DNA of 64,000 bases. It comes from Cuniculiplasma sp052315415 (GTDB lineage Archaea > Thermoplasmatota > Thermoplasmata > Thermoplasmatales > Thermoplasmataceae). The DNA is taken from assembly GCA_052315415.1 (NCBI GenBank), contig JBLSDH010000001.1:1-64000 (forward strand), written 5' to 3'. The translations under genes were made by a program, and so were the position numbers. This document shows positions 1 through 8,795 of the stretch, piece after piece. Below the pieces are notes generated by a model. The model saw only the letters and a list, made by a program, of their open reading frames with translations, made no database searches and had not been told where the DNA came from. Every line of letters begins with the position of its first letter. Within the stretch, counting starts at the first letter, position 1.

Positions 1-1
1 C

Positions 2-115
2 ATTTATCTGAGAGCAGCAGAGATAAATGACAAATGGTCAATGAGATCATTGAGGGGATATTATAAATGCATTGATGAGATTAAGGAAATGTTCCAAAGG
101 AGGTATCCTTTATAA
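2..115 (+). mobile_element. C-terminal fragment of a probable IS256 (Mutator)-type transposase
   Basis: An open frame enters from the left edge and ends at TAA 113-115, leaving 37 residues that finish in QRRYPL. The tail, with YLRAAEI, a tryptophan and a basic-aromatic end, resembles the C-terminus of IS256/Mutator DDE transposases. This is a recollection-level match from a short stretch. Just downstream, 118-142 reads like the outer end of such an element (cacaacatttgggacac). The catalytic residues and the left end lie outside the window, so I cannot say whether the element is intact. Confidence 0.5.
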
Positions 116-238
116 ATACACAACATTTGGGACACTATGTAAAATTTTTTAGTAATGCAAAATTTCATTCATTCTTATTTTATATATAACAAACAAATCA
201 AATAAATTTATTTTAATATACGTTATAACTCTTGTTAT
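116..238. promoter_or_regulatory. AT-rich spacer: possible IS right end plus acyl-CoA ligase promoter
   Basis: The first part (about 118-142) may be the terminal inverted repeat of the element on the left. The rest is very AT-rich. A BoxA-like tttaatata at 212-220 sits 19-27 bases before the ATG at 239, the spacing expected for a leaderless archaeal transcript. No gene is visible. Confidence 0.45.
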
Positions 239-1915
239 ATGGAAAATGAAAATAATTTTGAAAGGTTATGGGAAAAAAATTATCCAGAATATGTAAAAAG
301 AGAATTGGAAATACCGGAGATATCATTATACCAACTTTTTAAGAAAACCTTGGAAAAATCAGAAAAAAATGTTGCAATAAACTTCATAGGTAAAAAAATT
401 AATTACGACGAACTTAACAGGTATGTGAATAAGGCAGCTGCATTTCTTATTGATAACAATGTAAAAGAGGGAGATAGAATTGGAATTATGCTCCCAAATT
501 CTCCTCAATATGTTATACTGTTTATGGCTGCTATGAAAATTGGGGCAATTGTGGTTCAAGTCAACCCCCTATATACATCCTATGAAGTAAAATATGAAAT
601 GGAAGACTCTGGATGCAACGTTTTAATAATTTTGGAAGACTTTTATGAAAAGATTAGTACATTATACCCAATAACAATTAAAAAGATAATATTTACAAGA
701 ATACAGGATTTTCTACCTGGATTTGTGGGCTCTATTTTTTCATTATCCAGGAAAATAAAAGGTCAAAGTTATAAGATAAGCGAAAATAATAATGTGGTAA
801 AACTGGATCTTGACAAATATGAAGGAAAAGAGACTAAAGAGGCAATAATAAAACCAAGGGTAACACCTGCCGTAATACAGTATACCGGCGGAACCACTGG
901 AAAACCAAAGGGTGCCCTCCTTTCCCACTACAATCTCGTATCTAATGTTTATCAACTGGATAGCTGGCTACCAGAAAATATAAAGGGGAAACTCATTTTT
1001 TTATCTGCAATACCATTTTTCCACGTTTACGGTATGATGACGGCCTTTTTGATGCCATTATTTTACGGAACAACCATGATAATTTTGCCTGACCCCAGGG
1101 ATTCAGAGAGGGTTCTAAAATCAATTGAAAAACACAAAAATATAGTTTTTCCCGGAATTCCTACCATGTACCATTCTATGTTAAAAAGCAAGCATCTAAA
1201 ACAGAACAGTCTGAAGGGCGTTTCCTTGTTGCTGTCTGGAGCAGCTCCATTGCCAGAGGAAATTGAAACTGAATTTACCTCGAGGTCAAACGCGAGTATT
1301 CTGGAGGGTTATGGATTAACCGAGGCATCTCCTGTTGTTTGTGCTACACCTGTGGACCCTAAATCAAGAAGAAAAGGTACAGTGGGATTTCCAATCCCTT
1401 CAACTCATCTGAAAATTGTTGATATTGAAACTGGAGAAGAATTGGGAATAGATAAGCCTGGAGAACTAATCGTTAAAGGTCCACAGGTAATGCTCGGATA
1501 TCTTAACAGTGTAGATGAGACCAAGCTGGTGATGGAGGATGGATGGCTGCACACAGGAGACGTTGCACTCATAGATAAGGATGGGTACGTACACATTGTG
1601 GATAGGACAAAAGATCTTATAATTGCAGGAGGATATAACATATATCCCAGGGAGGTAGAAGAGGTAATATTCCAGCATCCAAAGGTAGACGATGTTGCAG
1701 TAGTTGGAGTAAAAGATATACACAGGGGTGAGACAGTTAAGGCCGTAATAGTTTTGAAGCAGGGAGTTAAAATGTCAGAGGATGAAATTAAGTCTTTCTG
1801 TGCACAGAGATTGGCGGTATATAAGGTGCCGAGAATAATAGAGTTTCGTGACAGCCTCCCAAGGAATATTGTTGGTAAAGTACTAAAGAGAGAACTTCGT
1901 GAGGAAAACAGGTAA
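239..1915 (+). CDS. fadD: long-chain fatty acid--CoA ligase (AMP-forming)
   Basis: Activates a fatty acid to its acyl-CoA through an acyl-adenylate, feeding beta-oxidation or lipid use. The 558-residue length is normal for the family. ANL-superfamily motifs appear in order: the P-loop YTGGTTGKPKG at about 215-225, EGYGLTE at about 356-362, WLHTGD at about 436-441, the hinge and A8 region DRTKDLIIAGGYNIYP at about 455-470, and a GKVLKRELRE end holding the catalytic lysine. ATG 239 is chosen because a BoxA lies 19-27 bases upstream. It stands alone between a transposase tail and tRNA-Arg. An acyl-CoA dehydrogenase (19999) and a crotonase (34399) elsewhere in the window could act in the same route. 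The chain-length preference cannot be read from sequence. Confidence 0.9.
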   Translation: MENENNFERLWEKNYPEYVKRELEIPEISLYQLFKKTLEKSEKNVAINFIGKKINYDELNRYVNKAAAFLIDNNVKEGDRIGIMLPNSPQYVILFMAAMKIGAIVVQVNPLYTSYEVKYEMEDSGCNVLIILEDFYEKISTLYPITIKKIIFTRIQDFLPGFVGSIFSLSRKIKGQSYKISENNNVVKLDLDKYEGKETKEAIIKPRVTPAVIQYTGGTTGKPKGALLSHYNLVSNVYQLDSWLPENIKGKLIFLSAIPFFHVYGMMTAFLMPLFYGTTMIILPDPRDSERVLKSIEKHKNIVFPGIPTMYHSMLKSKHLKQNSLKGVSLLLSGAAPLPEEIETEFTSRSNASILEGYGLTEASPVVCATPVDPKSRRKGTVGFPIPSTHLKIVDIETGEELGIDKPGELIVKGPQVMLGYLNSVDETKLVMEDGWLHTGDVALIDKDGYVHIVDRTKDLIIAGGYNIYPREVEEVIFQHPKVDDVAVVGVKDIHRGETVKAVIVLKQGVKMSEDEIKSFCAQRLAVYKVPRIIEFRDSLPRNIVGKVLKRELREENR

Positions 1916-1963
1916 ATTCATTTATAAAAAAAGTAAATAACAAATTTGATATGTAGTATTAGA

Positions 1964-2038
1964 GGGCGCGTGGCCTAGTCTGGATATGGCAACAGCCTCC
2001 TAAGCTGTAGATCAGGGGTCCGAATCCCCTCGCGCCCG
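1964..2038 (+). tRNA. tRNA-Arg (anticodon CCT)
   Basis: A full 75-base cloverleaf. The acceptor stem is gggcgcg paired with cgcgccc, discriminator G at 2038. The anticodon stem acagc/gctgt encloses the loop ctcctaa, giving anticodon CCT (reads AGG). The T arm is ggggtccgaatcccc. No intron and no encoded CCA. Confidence 0.96.
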
Positions 2039-2048
2039 TTATGATGCT

Positions 2049-2777
2049 TTACTCCATTCTTGGAGCCAAATAGTATTTTATTGACCAATGTTCCTTTTCA
2101 GGAAATTCTATTATTGCAGGATAGTTTGAATTAAATGATATTTTTACTCTTTCTGTATTACTAATTGATCTGATTATCTTTACCAGGTAATCTAGTGGAT
2201 AACTACTAACTGCCTCTCCTGAAGATGATATTTCTATGTCCGGTGCTTTTTCTTCATATCTTACCTTGTCGGAACTTGATTCCGCTTCAGCAAGGAATTT
2301 GTTGAAAGTTATATGGAGTTTAATTGCATCCCTCACATCGTTCGCCGCCCTTAATATCCTCTCAAAGTCAGACTTCTTTATATTCACATAATTTTCAGCA
2401 GTGATTGATGGCAATTTTGACGGTGGCACCACAGAATCCAGAAGACTCATCTCCCTCTCAATCTTTCCTATTGTCACGATCAATTTCTTTAATTGTTCAT
2501 CGTTTCCCGTTGAAAGTGTAAGATTTTCAGTGGATGATCCCAGCCTTAGTATGCCCTTCAGCTTTGATACATCCATAGCTATTTCCTTTCGTTCGTTAAC
2601 ATCATACATTACAAAATACTCCTTGTCAACTTTAAGGTCAACAAGTGCTATTCTAGCACTGTCTATCGCTTTTATATAAAGTCCATCTTTATCAAAATCA
2701 AATCGTGCCTCATTTGTTATACTCTCCACTGCGTCACATATTTCCTTTAAACTGGAATTTTGTATTATGACCTTCAT
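2049..2777 (-). CDS. pcn: DNA polymerase sliding clamp (PCNA)
   Basis: The homotrimeric ring that tethers DNA polymerase, FEN1, ligase and other replication proteins to DNA. The 242 residues match archaeal PCNA length. Typical features are FDFDKDGLYIKAIDSARIALVDL in the first domain, the interdomain region around SVVPPSKLPSI, the second-domain strand around DIEISSSGEAVSSYPLDYL, and a C-terminal YYLAPRME, the usual PCNA ending. It is a single gene transcribed away from gcvPA. An AT-rich BoxA-like stretch (2790-2805) precedes its ATG. Other replication genes in the window are DnaG, RadA and GINS. Confidence 0.96.
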   Translation of the reverse strand: MKVIIQNSSLKEICDAVESITNEARFDFDKDGLYIKAIDSARIALVDLKVDKEYFVMYDVNERKEIAMDVSKLKGILRLGSSTENLTLSTGNDEQLKKLIVTIGKIEREMSLLDSVVPPSKLPSITAENYVNIKKSDFERILRAANDVRDAIKLHITFNKFLAEAESSSDKVRYEEKAPDIEISSSGEAVSSYPLDYLVKIIRSISNTERVKISFNSNYPAIIEFPEKEHWSIKYYLAPRME

Positions 2778-2912
2778 AATATGAAAACATAAATATGAAA
2801 TTAAATGTTTTCAAAGTTGCTAATATTATGTTATCATATATTGATCAATAACCGCCTTTATGAAAAAAGAATTATGAAAATTCCTTAAATAGTCATATTG
2901 ACTGACACATTG
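2778..2912. promoter_or_regulatory. divergent pcn / gcvPA promoter region
   Basis: An AT-rich spacer between divergent genes. For gcvPA, ttaaata at 2885-2891 lies 22-28 bases before ATG 2913. For pcn, a TATA-like stretch lies at about 2790-2805 on the minus strand. I looked for a glycine-riboswitch-like structure and saw none. Confidence 0.45.
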
Positions 2913-4229
2913 ATGCATAACGCAGACCTTGAGAAGGAACTTAATATTCTTGGATTAAAAGACCCAATGGATTTGTTTAAAGATATCCCTGACAAATTTT
3001 TGCTAAATGCTTTGGGAATAGGTAAAGGAATTGGAGAATTCGGGATATATTCACTTATTGATAAAATTAAGGAAAAAAACAGAAAATTATCAATATTTTT
3101 AGGCCTTGGCATATACAACAGAAATGTTCCAGCCTCTGTAATGAACATAATTTACAGAAATGAATTCATAACCTCCTATACTCCATATCAGGCAGAAATA
3201 TCACAGGGCATGTTGAGAACACTTTTTGAATTTCAGAGCCTTATATGTGATCTAACCTCAATGGATGTTACCAATTCTTCAATGTATGATGGCCCTTCAG
3301 CAATAGGTGAAGCTTGCAGAATGGCTTACAGGATAAATGGAAAGGAAGAGATACTCGTCCCGGAAAATATATGGAAGAATCATCTTGACGTCCTCAACAC
3401 ATACATAACAGGATTGCCCTTAAAAATAATTAAATATCCTCTTGGACCGGATGGCCTTCTGGATATGGATATGTTGAACTCACTTGTAGGAGAAAAAACC
3501 TGTGCAATATTGACTTACAATCCGAACTGCTATGGCCTCATGGACAAGAATGTATTCAAGGTGAGGGAAATAAAAAAGGATGCAATACACATTGCCTACT
3601 ATGATCCTGTCTCCCTTTCAATTATTAAGGCTCCCGGTGAATATAATGCTGATATAGCAGTGGGGGAAGGTCAGTCACTTGGGCTTCCAATGAACTTTGG
3701 TGGTCCAACCATCGGACTTTTTTCTTTCAAGAATGATTATGTTAGAAAATCCCCTGGAAGACTAATTGGTGAAACTCTTGACCGTGATGGAAAAAGAGCA
3801 TATGTAATGACTCTTCAGACCAGGGAACAGCACATAAGGAGAGATAAGGCAATGAGCAATATATGCACAAATCAGGCTTTACTTGCATTGGGTGCATCAG
3901 TTTATTTGGGAACAGTGGGTGTAAAAGGATTGAAATATGTTGCGGAAAAAAGCATTAATAATGTTAGATCTGCCATCAATACTATGATTAAAGATGGGAA
4001 ATTTAAGGAATTATATGATAGCAAACTCTTCTTCTCGGATTTTATATTGAAGAGTGAAAATGATTGCTGGAAAGTCTTTGAAAAACTCAATGAAAATGGG
4101 ATCCTTGGCGGATACCCTGCAGAATATGCCATCGGAAATAAAGAAAGAGGAAATTCCTTTTTTGCCTGTACAGAAAAAAATACGGAAGATGAGATGGAAA
4201 AATTGAAAAAAGCACTTGAGGTGATTTGA
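2913..4229 (+). CDS. gcvPA: glycine dehydrogenase (decarboxylating), P-protein subunit 1
   Basis: The N-terminal half of the two-subunit glycine decarboxylase, which with the PLP-bearing second half decarboxylates glycine and passes the aminomethyl group to lipoyl H-protein. Recognisable segments are TSYTPYQAEISQG near residue 90, MYDGPSA near 130, TYNPNCYGL near 210, and GLPMNFGGP near 260. A TTG at 2898 would also open the frame, but ATG 2913 is preferred because a BoxA lies 22-28 bases before it; that gives 438 residues. The stop abuts the ATG of gcvPB, so the two are translated together. T-, H- and L-protein genes are not in the window. Confidence 0.93.
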   Translation: MHNADLEKELNILGLKDPMDLFKDIPDKFLLNALGIGKGIGEFGIYSLIDKIKEKNRKLSIFLGLGIYNRNVPASVMNIIYRNEFITSYTPYQAEISQGMLRTLFEFQSLICDLTSMDVTNSSMYDGPSAIGEACRMAYRINGKEEILVPENIWKNHLDVLNTYITGLPLKIIKYPLGPDGLLDMDMLNSLVGEKTCAILTYNPNCYGLMDKNVFKVREIKKDAIHIAYYDPVSLSIIKAPGEYNADIAVGEGQSLGLPMNFGGPTIGLFSFKNDYVRKSPGRLIGETLDRDGKRAYVMTLQTREQHIRRDKAMSNICTNQALLALGASVYLGTVGVKGLKYVAEKSINNVRSAINTMIKDGKFKELYDSKLFFSDFILKSENDCWKVFEKLNENGILGGYPAEYAIGNKERGNSFFACTEKNTEDEMEKLKKALEVI

Positions 4230-5651
4230 ATGTCCTATCACCAGGCAACATATGATGAAAAAAATCTAAATGAGTATAATTCTGGGAATACATTTTATGC
4301 CCCTGATCTTGAAGATCTCAATATAAAAATTGATGAAGAACTGAAAAGAGAAAATCTTAAACTTCCAGATATAAGTGAGAATGATGTTGTGAGGCATTAT
4401 GTTAGACTATCCCAGATGAATTTTGGTGTTGATACCGGTTTCTACCCACTTGGATCATGTACAATGAAATATAATCCAAAATATGCTGATGAGTTGAGCC
4501 GTGATAGTGGTCTTGTTGGATTTCACCCCCTTTCTCACTGGAACAGTACACAAGGTAATCTAATGATACTTTACGAACTTAAACAGCTACTCATGAAAAT
4601 TTCTGGAATGGATGATGTAAGCCTTCAACCTATGGCAGGTGCACAGGGTGAGTATACTGCACTTCTTGTTGCCAGAAAATATCTAGAGGATACTGGGCAG
4701 ATGAACAGAAAGGAGGTTATAGTTCCAGATTCAGCACATGGAACCAATCCGGCCTCAGCTGCCATGGCAGGATTTGATGTCACTGAGATAGAGTCAAATG
4801 AAGATGGGACAGTGAATCTTGATGCTTTAAAATACGCACTTAGTGATAGAACAGCTGTCTTTATGATAACAAATCCGAACACCATCGGTATATTTGAAAA
4901 GAGCATAGATAAAATATCAGAGATGGTTCATAAGGCAGGTGCCCTTCTTTATTATGATGGTGCGAATTTCAATGCCATTCTTGGAGTAACAAATCCAGGA
5001 AAGATGGGATTCGATATGGTTCACTTTAATCTTCATAAAACGTTTGCAACCCCCCACGGAGGTGGAGGTCCAGGATCAGGCCCAATAGCAGTCAGATCCT
5101 TCCTTTCTCCTTATTTACCAAGCCCAAGAATAGAGAAAGAGAATGAAAAATACATTGTCAGAGAAAATTATCCCAAGAGTATTGGGAGGGTTTCAGGTTT
5201 TTATGGAACATTTGTAAATCTTATGAGGGCCTGGGCATACATTAAAGTGAAGGGGGAAAATGGACTTCTTGATAACACTCTTCGAGCAGTAGTAAATTCA
5301 AACTATCTGGCAAAACTTCTTGAAAAAGATCTGGAAATTAAAAATGGACTGAAAAAACATGAGTTTGTTGCATCCACAAAAAATACTGGAAGAAAGGCAT
5401 TGAATATTGCAAAATATCTCATAGATCATGGTGTTCATTCCCCAACAATTTATTTCCCCTTAATCATAAAAGAGGCTATGATGATTGAACCAACAGAGGA
5501 TGCAAGCAAGGAAGATCTGGATCAATTTGCTGACCTCATAAAAAGCGCCATAAATACCCCTGAGGAAGAATTGGAAAAACTTCCAGTAAACCTTAGCATA
5601 AAAAGGGCTGACGATGTAAGGGCTTCAAAACAATTAAAGGTTCACTGGTGA
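4230..5651 (+). CDS. gcvPB: glycine dehydrogenase (decarboxylating), P-protein subunit 2
   Basis: The PLP-binding half of glycine decarboxylase. Lys270 in LHKTFATPHGGGGPG (about 268-282) is the expected Schiff-base lysine, followed by the glycine-rich loop. Other family segments are YPLGSCTMKYNP near residue 72, QPMAGAQGEYTALL near 132, and SAHGTNPASAAMAGF near 167. The 473 residues are normal. It begins on the base after the gcvPA stop with the upstream GGTGA as a ribosome site. Its last 10 bases overlap the convergent gene at 5642-5938. Together with the threonine dehydrogenase at 11722 it could carry threonine-derived glycine into one-carbon metabolism. Confidence 0.95.
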   Translation: MSYHQATYDEKNLNEYNSGNTFYAPDLEDLNIKIDEELKRENLKLPDISENDVVRHYVRLSQMNFGVDTGFYPLGSCTMKYNPKYADELSRDSGLVGFHPLSHWNSTQGNLMILYELKQLLMKISGMDDVSLQPMAGAQGEYTALLVARKYLEDTGQMNRKEVIVPDSAHGTNPASAAMAGFDVTEIESNEDGTVNLDALKYALSDRTAVFMITNPNTIGIFEKSIDKISEMVHKAGALLYYDGANFNAILGVTNPGKMGFDMVHFNLHKTFATPHGGGGPGSGPIAVRSFLSPYLPSPRIEKENEKYIVRENYPKSIGRVSGFYGTFVNLMRAWAYIKVKGENGLLDNTLRAVVNSNYLAKLLEKDLEIKNGLKKHEFVASTKNTGRKALNIAKYLIDHGVHSPTIYFPLIIKEAMMIEPTEDASKEDLDQFADLIKSAINTPEEELEKLPVNLSIKRADDVRASKQLKVHW

Positions 5652-5938
5652 ATACCTATTTTCTCCAGTTTTTTTCTTACAGAATTTTCCTCGTCAAGCC
5701 TGTGATCAATTTTAAGGATAGTCTCAACCCTGCCTATTCCCATTGAAATGATTTCCTCCTCACCAGCTTTTACCGCCTTAAATATATCGTCAATGGTCTC
5801 ACATTCTATCACTGTTGACATGCTACCGGGATAAATTCTGTATCCAAGACTTCTTATTTTCTCAATCGCCTTTTTAATATAGGGTGCAGCTGATGTACCA
5901 TTCCCTATTGGATAATAAGTAAATTCACCAAGTATCAT
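5642..5938 (-). CDS. MTH1187-family thiamine-binding-fold protein
   Basis: A 98-residue protein of the MTH1187/YkoF (Thiamine_BP) family, small ferredoxin-like-fold proteins that bind thiamine or related ligands in some members. The opening MILGEFTYYPIGNGTSAAPYI, the GYRIYPGSMSTVIE segment and VETILKIDHRLD are the conserved blocks. The ligand here is not known. It follows sufU by about 24 bases and may be the last gene of the suf transcript. Its 3' end overlaps that of gcvPB. Whether it has any role in Fe-S assembly is unknown. Confidence 0.8.
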   Translation of the reverse strand: MILGEFTYYPIGNGTSAAPYIKKAIEKIRSLGYRIYPGSMSTVIECETIDDIFKAVKAGEEEIISMGIGRVETILKIDHRLDEENSVRKKLEKIGIHQ

Positions 5939-5962
5939 GGATTGTAATTGTTCAAAATTATT

Positions 5963-6340
5963 TTATTTATTCTGTTTTTTAATAGCCTTAATTAAGGCAT
6001 CATAACTGATGAGTGCACATTTTTCTCTTGCTGGACCCAACCTTATTCCCAACCAGCCAAGTACATCGCTCTTTTTCATTCTGAGGATTTCATCAATCTT
6101 TTCTCCCTTTACCTTTTCGGAAAGAATTGAGGCAGAGGCAACAGATATCATGCATCCTTCCGCCACATACTTGATGTCCTCTATCCTTCCATTCCTTATG
6201 ACAAGGTCAATAACTATTGTATCTCCGCAAGTCGGGTTTGTTTCAAATATTTCACTGTCTGGATTCTCTATTCTCCCTACATTCTGCGGTTCTCTGTAAT
6301 GCATATCAATTATCTCACTGTAAAGAAAATCGTCCTTCAA
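5963..6340 (-). CDS. sufU: Fe-S / sulfur-transfer scaffold SufU-like (IscU fold)
   Basis: A small NifU-N/IscU-fold protein that accepts sulfur from SufS and passes it to the SufBCD scaffold. The metal and sulfur ligands are visible: Cys38 and Asp40 in NPTCGD, Cys63 in EGCMISVASAS, Cys108 in EKCAL. The GC.IS.AS.S signature is SufU-like. However, Cys63 to Cys108 are only 45 residues apart, as in IscU, so the insertion typical of Bacillus SufU is absent. At 125 residues it is short. Its ATG overlaps the sufS TGA by 4 bases, implying coupled translation. Confidence 0.9.
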   Translation of the reverse strand: MKDDFLYSEIIDMHYREPQNVGRIENPDSEIFETNPTCGDTIVIDLVIRNGRIEDIKYVAEGCMISVASASILSEKVKGEKIDEILRMKKSDVLGWLGIRLGPAREKCALISYDALIKAIKKQNK

Positions 6341-7581
6341 ATTCTCACCCTCACCTTCATATCCTCAATTGTTTCAAACAGTTTATCAACATCGTTTCTG
6401 TCATTGTAGATATAGAATGATGCTCTTGCCGTAGCATACTTTCCCAACCTTATGGTTGCAGGCATAGCACAGTGATGACCTGATCTTATTTCTATTCCTG
6501 ATATCTTATCCATCATATATGAAATATCATGTGGATGGATCTCCCTTTCACCCTTTCTCCCTATGGTGAATGTGAAAACTGCCCCCTTTATTTCAGAATC
6601 TCTCGGACCGTATACCTCAAGGGAATTTTCTCTCAATTCATCCAATCTTTTTATAAAATACCGCACTATTTCCTTTTCATGTTCCCTTATGTTATCCATT
6701 CCAATTTTTGACAGGAAATCAACTGCAGCTCCCAGACCTATTGCACCCTCTATGTTTGGAGTTCCTGCTTCATATTTTTCAGGTATATCCGCAGCTGTGA
6801 AATGATCGTCGTAGACCTCCCTAATCATCTCACCCCCTCCCATATAGGGAGGTAATTCTTCAAGTAACTCCCTTTTACCATAAAGAACTCCTATTCCTGA
6901 TGGCCCGCACATCTTGTGCCCGGAAAATGCAAGGAAATCGCAATTTATTTTTCTCACGTTTACAGGCATGTGAGGAACAGACTGTGCTCCATCTACCATG
7001 AATAGTATACCCCGGTCATGAAGTTCATTTCCAACTTCATTTAGATCATTGATAGAGCCGAAAATGTTAGAAACATGTGTTAATGAAACTATCCTCGTCT
7101 TTTCATTTATATTATTTAGTATGTCATCAGCCCTTATTATTTGATCATGTTTTTTTTCCAGTATTTTAATTCTGCATCTCCCCTTTGATTGTAGTATCTG
7201 CCAGGGAACAATGTTTGAATGATGTTCCATTGATGAGATCAGAACCTCATCATCTCTCCCCATTTTCTCAGTTGTTATATTTGCCATCAGATTTATGGCT
7301 TCCGTCGTATTTCTTGTAAAAATTATTTCCGATTCACTGGATGCGTTTATGAATCTGGAAACCTTCTCTCTTGCCTTGTTATATTTATCAGTTGCAATTT
7401 CCCCTATTCTGTAAACGCCCCTGTGTACATTGCTGCAGTAATCTGTATAAAATCTTTCTATCTCCTCAATAACCTCTTTCGGTTTCTGTGCCGTTGCTGC
7501 ACTATCAAGGTAAATTATACCTTCTTTCTCAAACTTTTCAAAAATTGGAAAATGTTGTTTTATTTCTTCAGTTTTCAACAT
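6337..7581 (-). CDS. sufS: cysteine desulfurase SufS
   Basis: A PLP-dependent class V aminotransferase-fold enzyme that takes sulfur from cysteine for cluster assembly. The Schiff-base lysine is in FSGHKMCGPSGIG, and the catalytic cysteine sits in RSGHHCAMP near residue 360. The N-terminal YLDSAATAQKP and NVHRGVYRIGE are typical of group II (SufS) enzymes. The 414 residues fit. It starts 4 bases after sufD and overlaps sufU by 4 bases. No sufE is seen in the window, so sufU is the likely sulfur acceptor. Confidence 0.95.
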   Translation of the reverse strand: MLKTEEIKQHFPIFEKFEKEGIIYLDSAATAQKPKEVIEEIERFYTDYCSNVHRGVYRIGEIATDKYNKAREKVSRFINASSESEIIFTRNTTEAINLMANITTEKMGRDDEVLISSMEHHSNIVPWQILQSKGRCRIKILEKKHDQIIRADDILNNINEKTRIVSLTHVSNIFGSINDLNEVGNELHDRGILFMVDGAQSVPHMPVNVRKINCDFLAFSGHKMCGPSGIGVLYGKRELLEELPPYMGGGEMIREVYDDHFTAADIPEKYEAGTPNIEGAIGLGAAVDFLSKIGMDNIREHEKEIVRYFIKRLDELRENSLEVYGPRDSEIKGAVFTFTIGRKGEREIHPHDISYMMDKISGIEIRSGHHCAMPATIRLGKYATARASFYIYNDRNDVDKLFETIEDMKVRVRI

Positions 7582-7585
7582 TCTA

Positions 7586-8791
7586 TCATACTTCTAAAGA
7601 CTCGGCATAATTTGTTACAATTTCTTTGAACTTCTGATTTCTGCTTTTTTCAAGAAGTGATTCTATGAAACCTGAAGTTATCATTTTCATTGCCTCTTTT
7701 CTTTCTATACCTCTGCTCTCAAGGTAAACAAGTTGATCCTCATCAACACTGCTAATGGCTGATCCATGTTTTGACCTTGTGTTGCTGTTTTTTATCATCA
7801 GACCTGGCTTTGAATTTGCATATCCCTCTTTTGAAAGAAGGAGAATTTTTGAATCGTAAAAACCTGTTGATTCCTGACTTTCAAATTCTATCTCAACGTT
7901 GCCTCTGTGAATTGTAAGACTTTTACCTGTGACCACGCCCCTTACCTGAATATCTGCTGATGTTGACCTCCCTATCTGCAAACTGCTGTCCCTTATATCT
8001 ATCCTCTGAGTCCCTGAACTGAAACTTGCACCAAATACCCTGTAATCTGAATTGATTCCATATTGCTCGGAATCAGTTTGAAATATTACGGATCTTCCTC
8101 CATGATTTATGTGAAACAATTTTGCTGTGCAATCATCTTCCATATATGTTCTCACATATGTTAAATCAGAAATGTTTTTTCCCTTATCCTGAAGATAATT
8201 GAATTCCATTGTTGATCCTCTCTCCATGTTGATATAAATTGACTTTCCCTGAATTGAGTTTTCATCAGAGGCTCCGTTGCTCAAAACTGTCATCTCTATG
8301 TTGACATTGCTGAATTTTCCTATGTTTATTACATGCTTTTCAGCTCCTGAAGCCTTAGAATCATTTTCTAAAAGTAATCTGAGATTTCCTGAGTAATTTT
8401 CCGGAATACATACATATGAGCCTGAAGTCCATGATGCATTTATTAGCATTTCCTCTCTTGACTTTCCAATTTTGTAAAGTACAGGGTTCATTCTTTCCTT
8501 GTATGCATCCTGAAGATTTCTTACAGATACTCCATTGGTGGCGTTAATTTTTATGAATCCATTGTGTATAATGATGTCATATCCTTCTTGATGGTCCATT
8601 ATATTGTCCTCATAAATTGATGATGACATTTTCAGAATGTCATTTTCATTTATGTCTATGTAGTCCTTTGTGGTTGGACTTTCCCTGTAATTCCTTGGAG
8701 GTATTTTGAGAAATGAAAGGTATGATTCCTGCCTGAAATCGTAAGCAGGATCATTCAATTTACTTTTTAAAATGTCATGAAATTCTTCCAT
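7586..8791 (-). CDS. sufD: Fe-S assembly protein SufD
   Basis: SufB/SufD beta-helix family protein, part of the SufBCD scaffold on which clusters are built. The conserved C-terminal core is present: RSKHGSAISSVDEDQLVYLESRG, then the EA..MITSGF helix, near residues 330-380. The 401-residue length assumes the ATG at 8791, just after the sufB stop. A TTG at 8836 would add 15 residues and overlap sufB by 41 bases, which is less likely. The N-terminal half is divergent, as usual for SufD. It is translated just after sufB and before sufS. Confidence 0.9.
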   Translation of the reverse strand: MEEFHDILKSKLNDPAYDFRQESYLSFLKIPPRNYRESPTTKDYIDINENDILKMSSSIYEDNIMDHQEGYDIIIHNGFIKINATNGVSVRNLQDAYKERMNPVLYKIGKSREEMLINASWTSGSYVCIPENYSGNLRLLLENDSKASGAEKHVINIGKFSNVNIEMTVLSNGASDENSIQGKSIYINMERGSTMEFNYLQDKGKNISDLTYVRTYMEDDCTAKLFHINHGGRSVIFQTDSEQYGINSDYRVFGASFSSGTQRIDIRDSSLQIGRSTSADIQVRGVVTGKSLTIHRGNVEIEFESQESTGFYDSKILLLSKEGYANSKPGLMIKNSNTRSKHGSAISSVDEDQLVYLESRGIERKEAMKMITSGFIESLLEKSRNQKFKEIVTNYAESLEV

Positions 8792-8795
8792 TTTA

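Noticed and set aside
2778..2912. Glycine riboswitch before gcvPA
   Set aside because: No paired aptamer-like structure; the BoxA position leaves essentially no leader.
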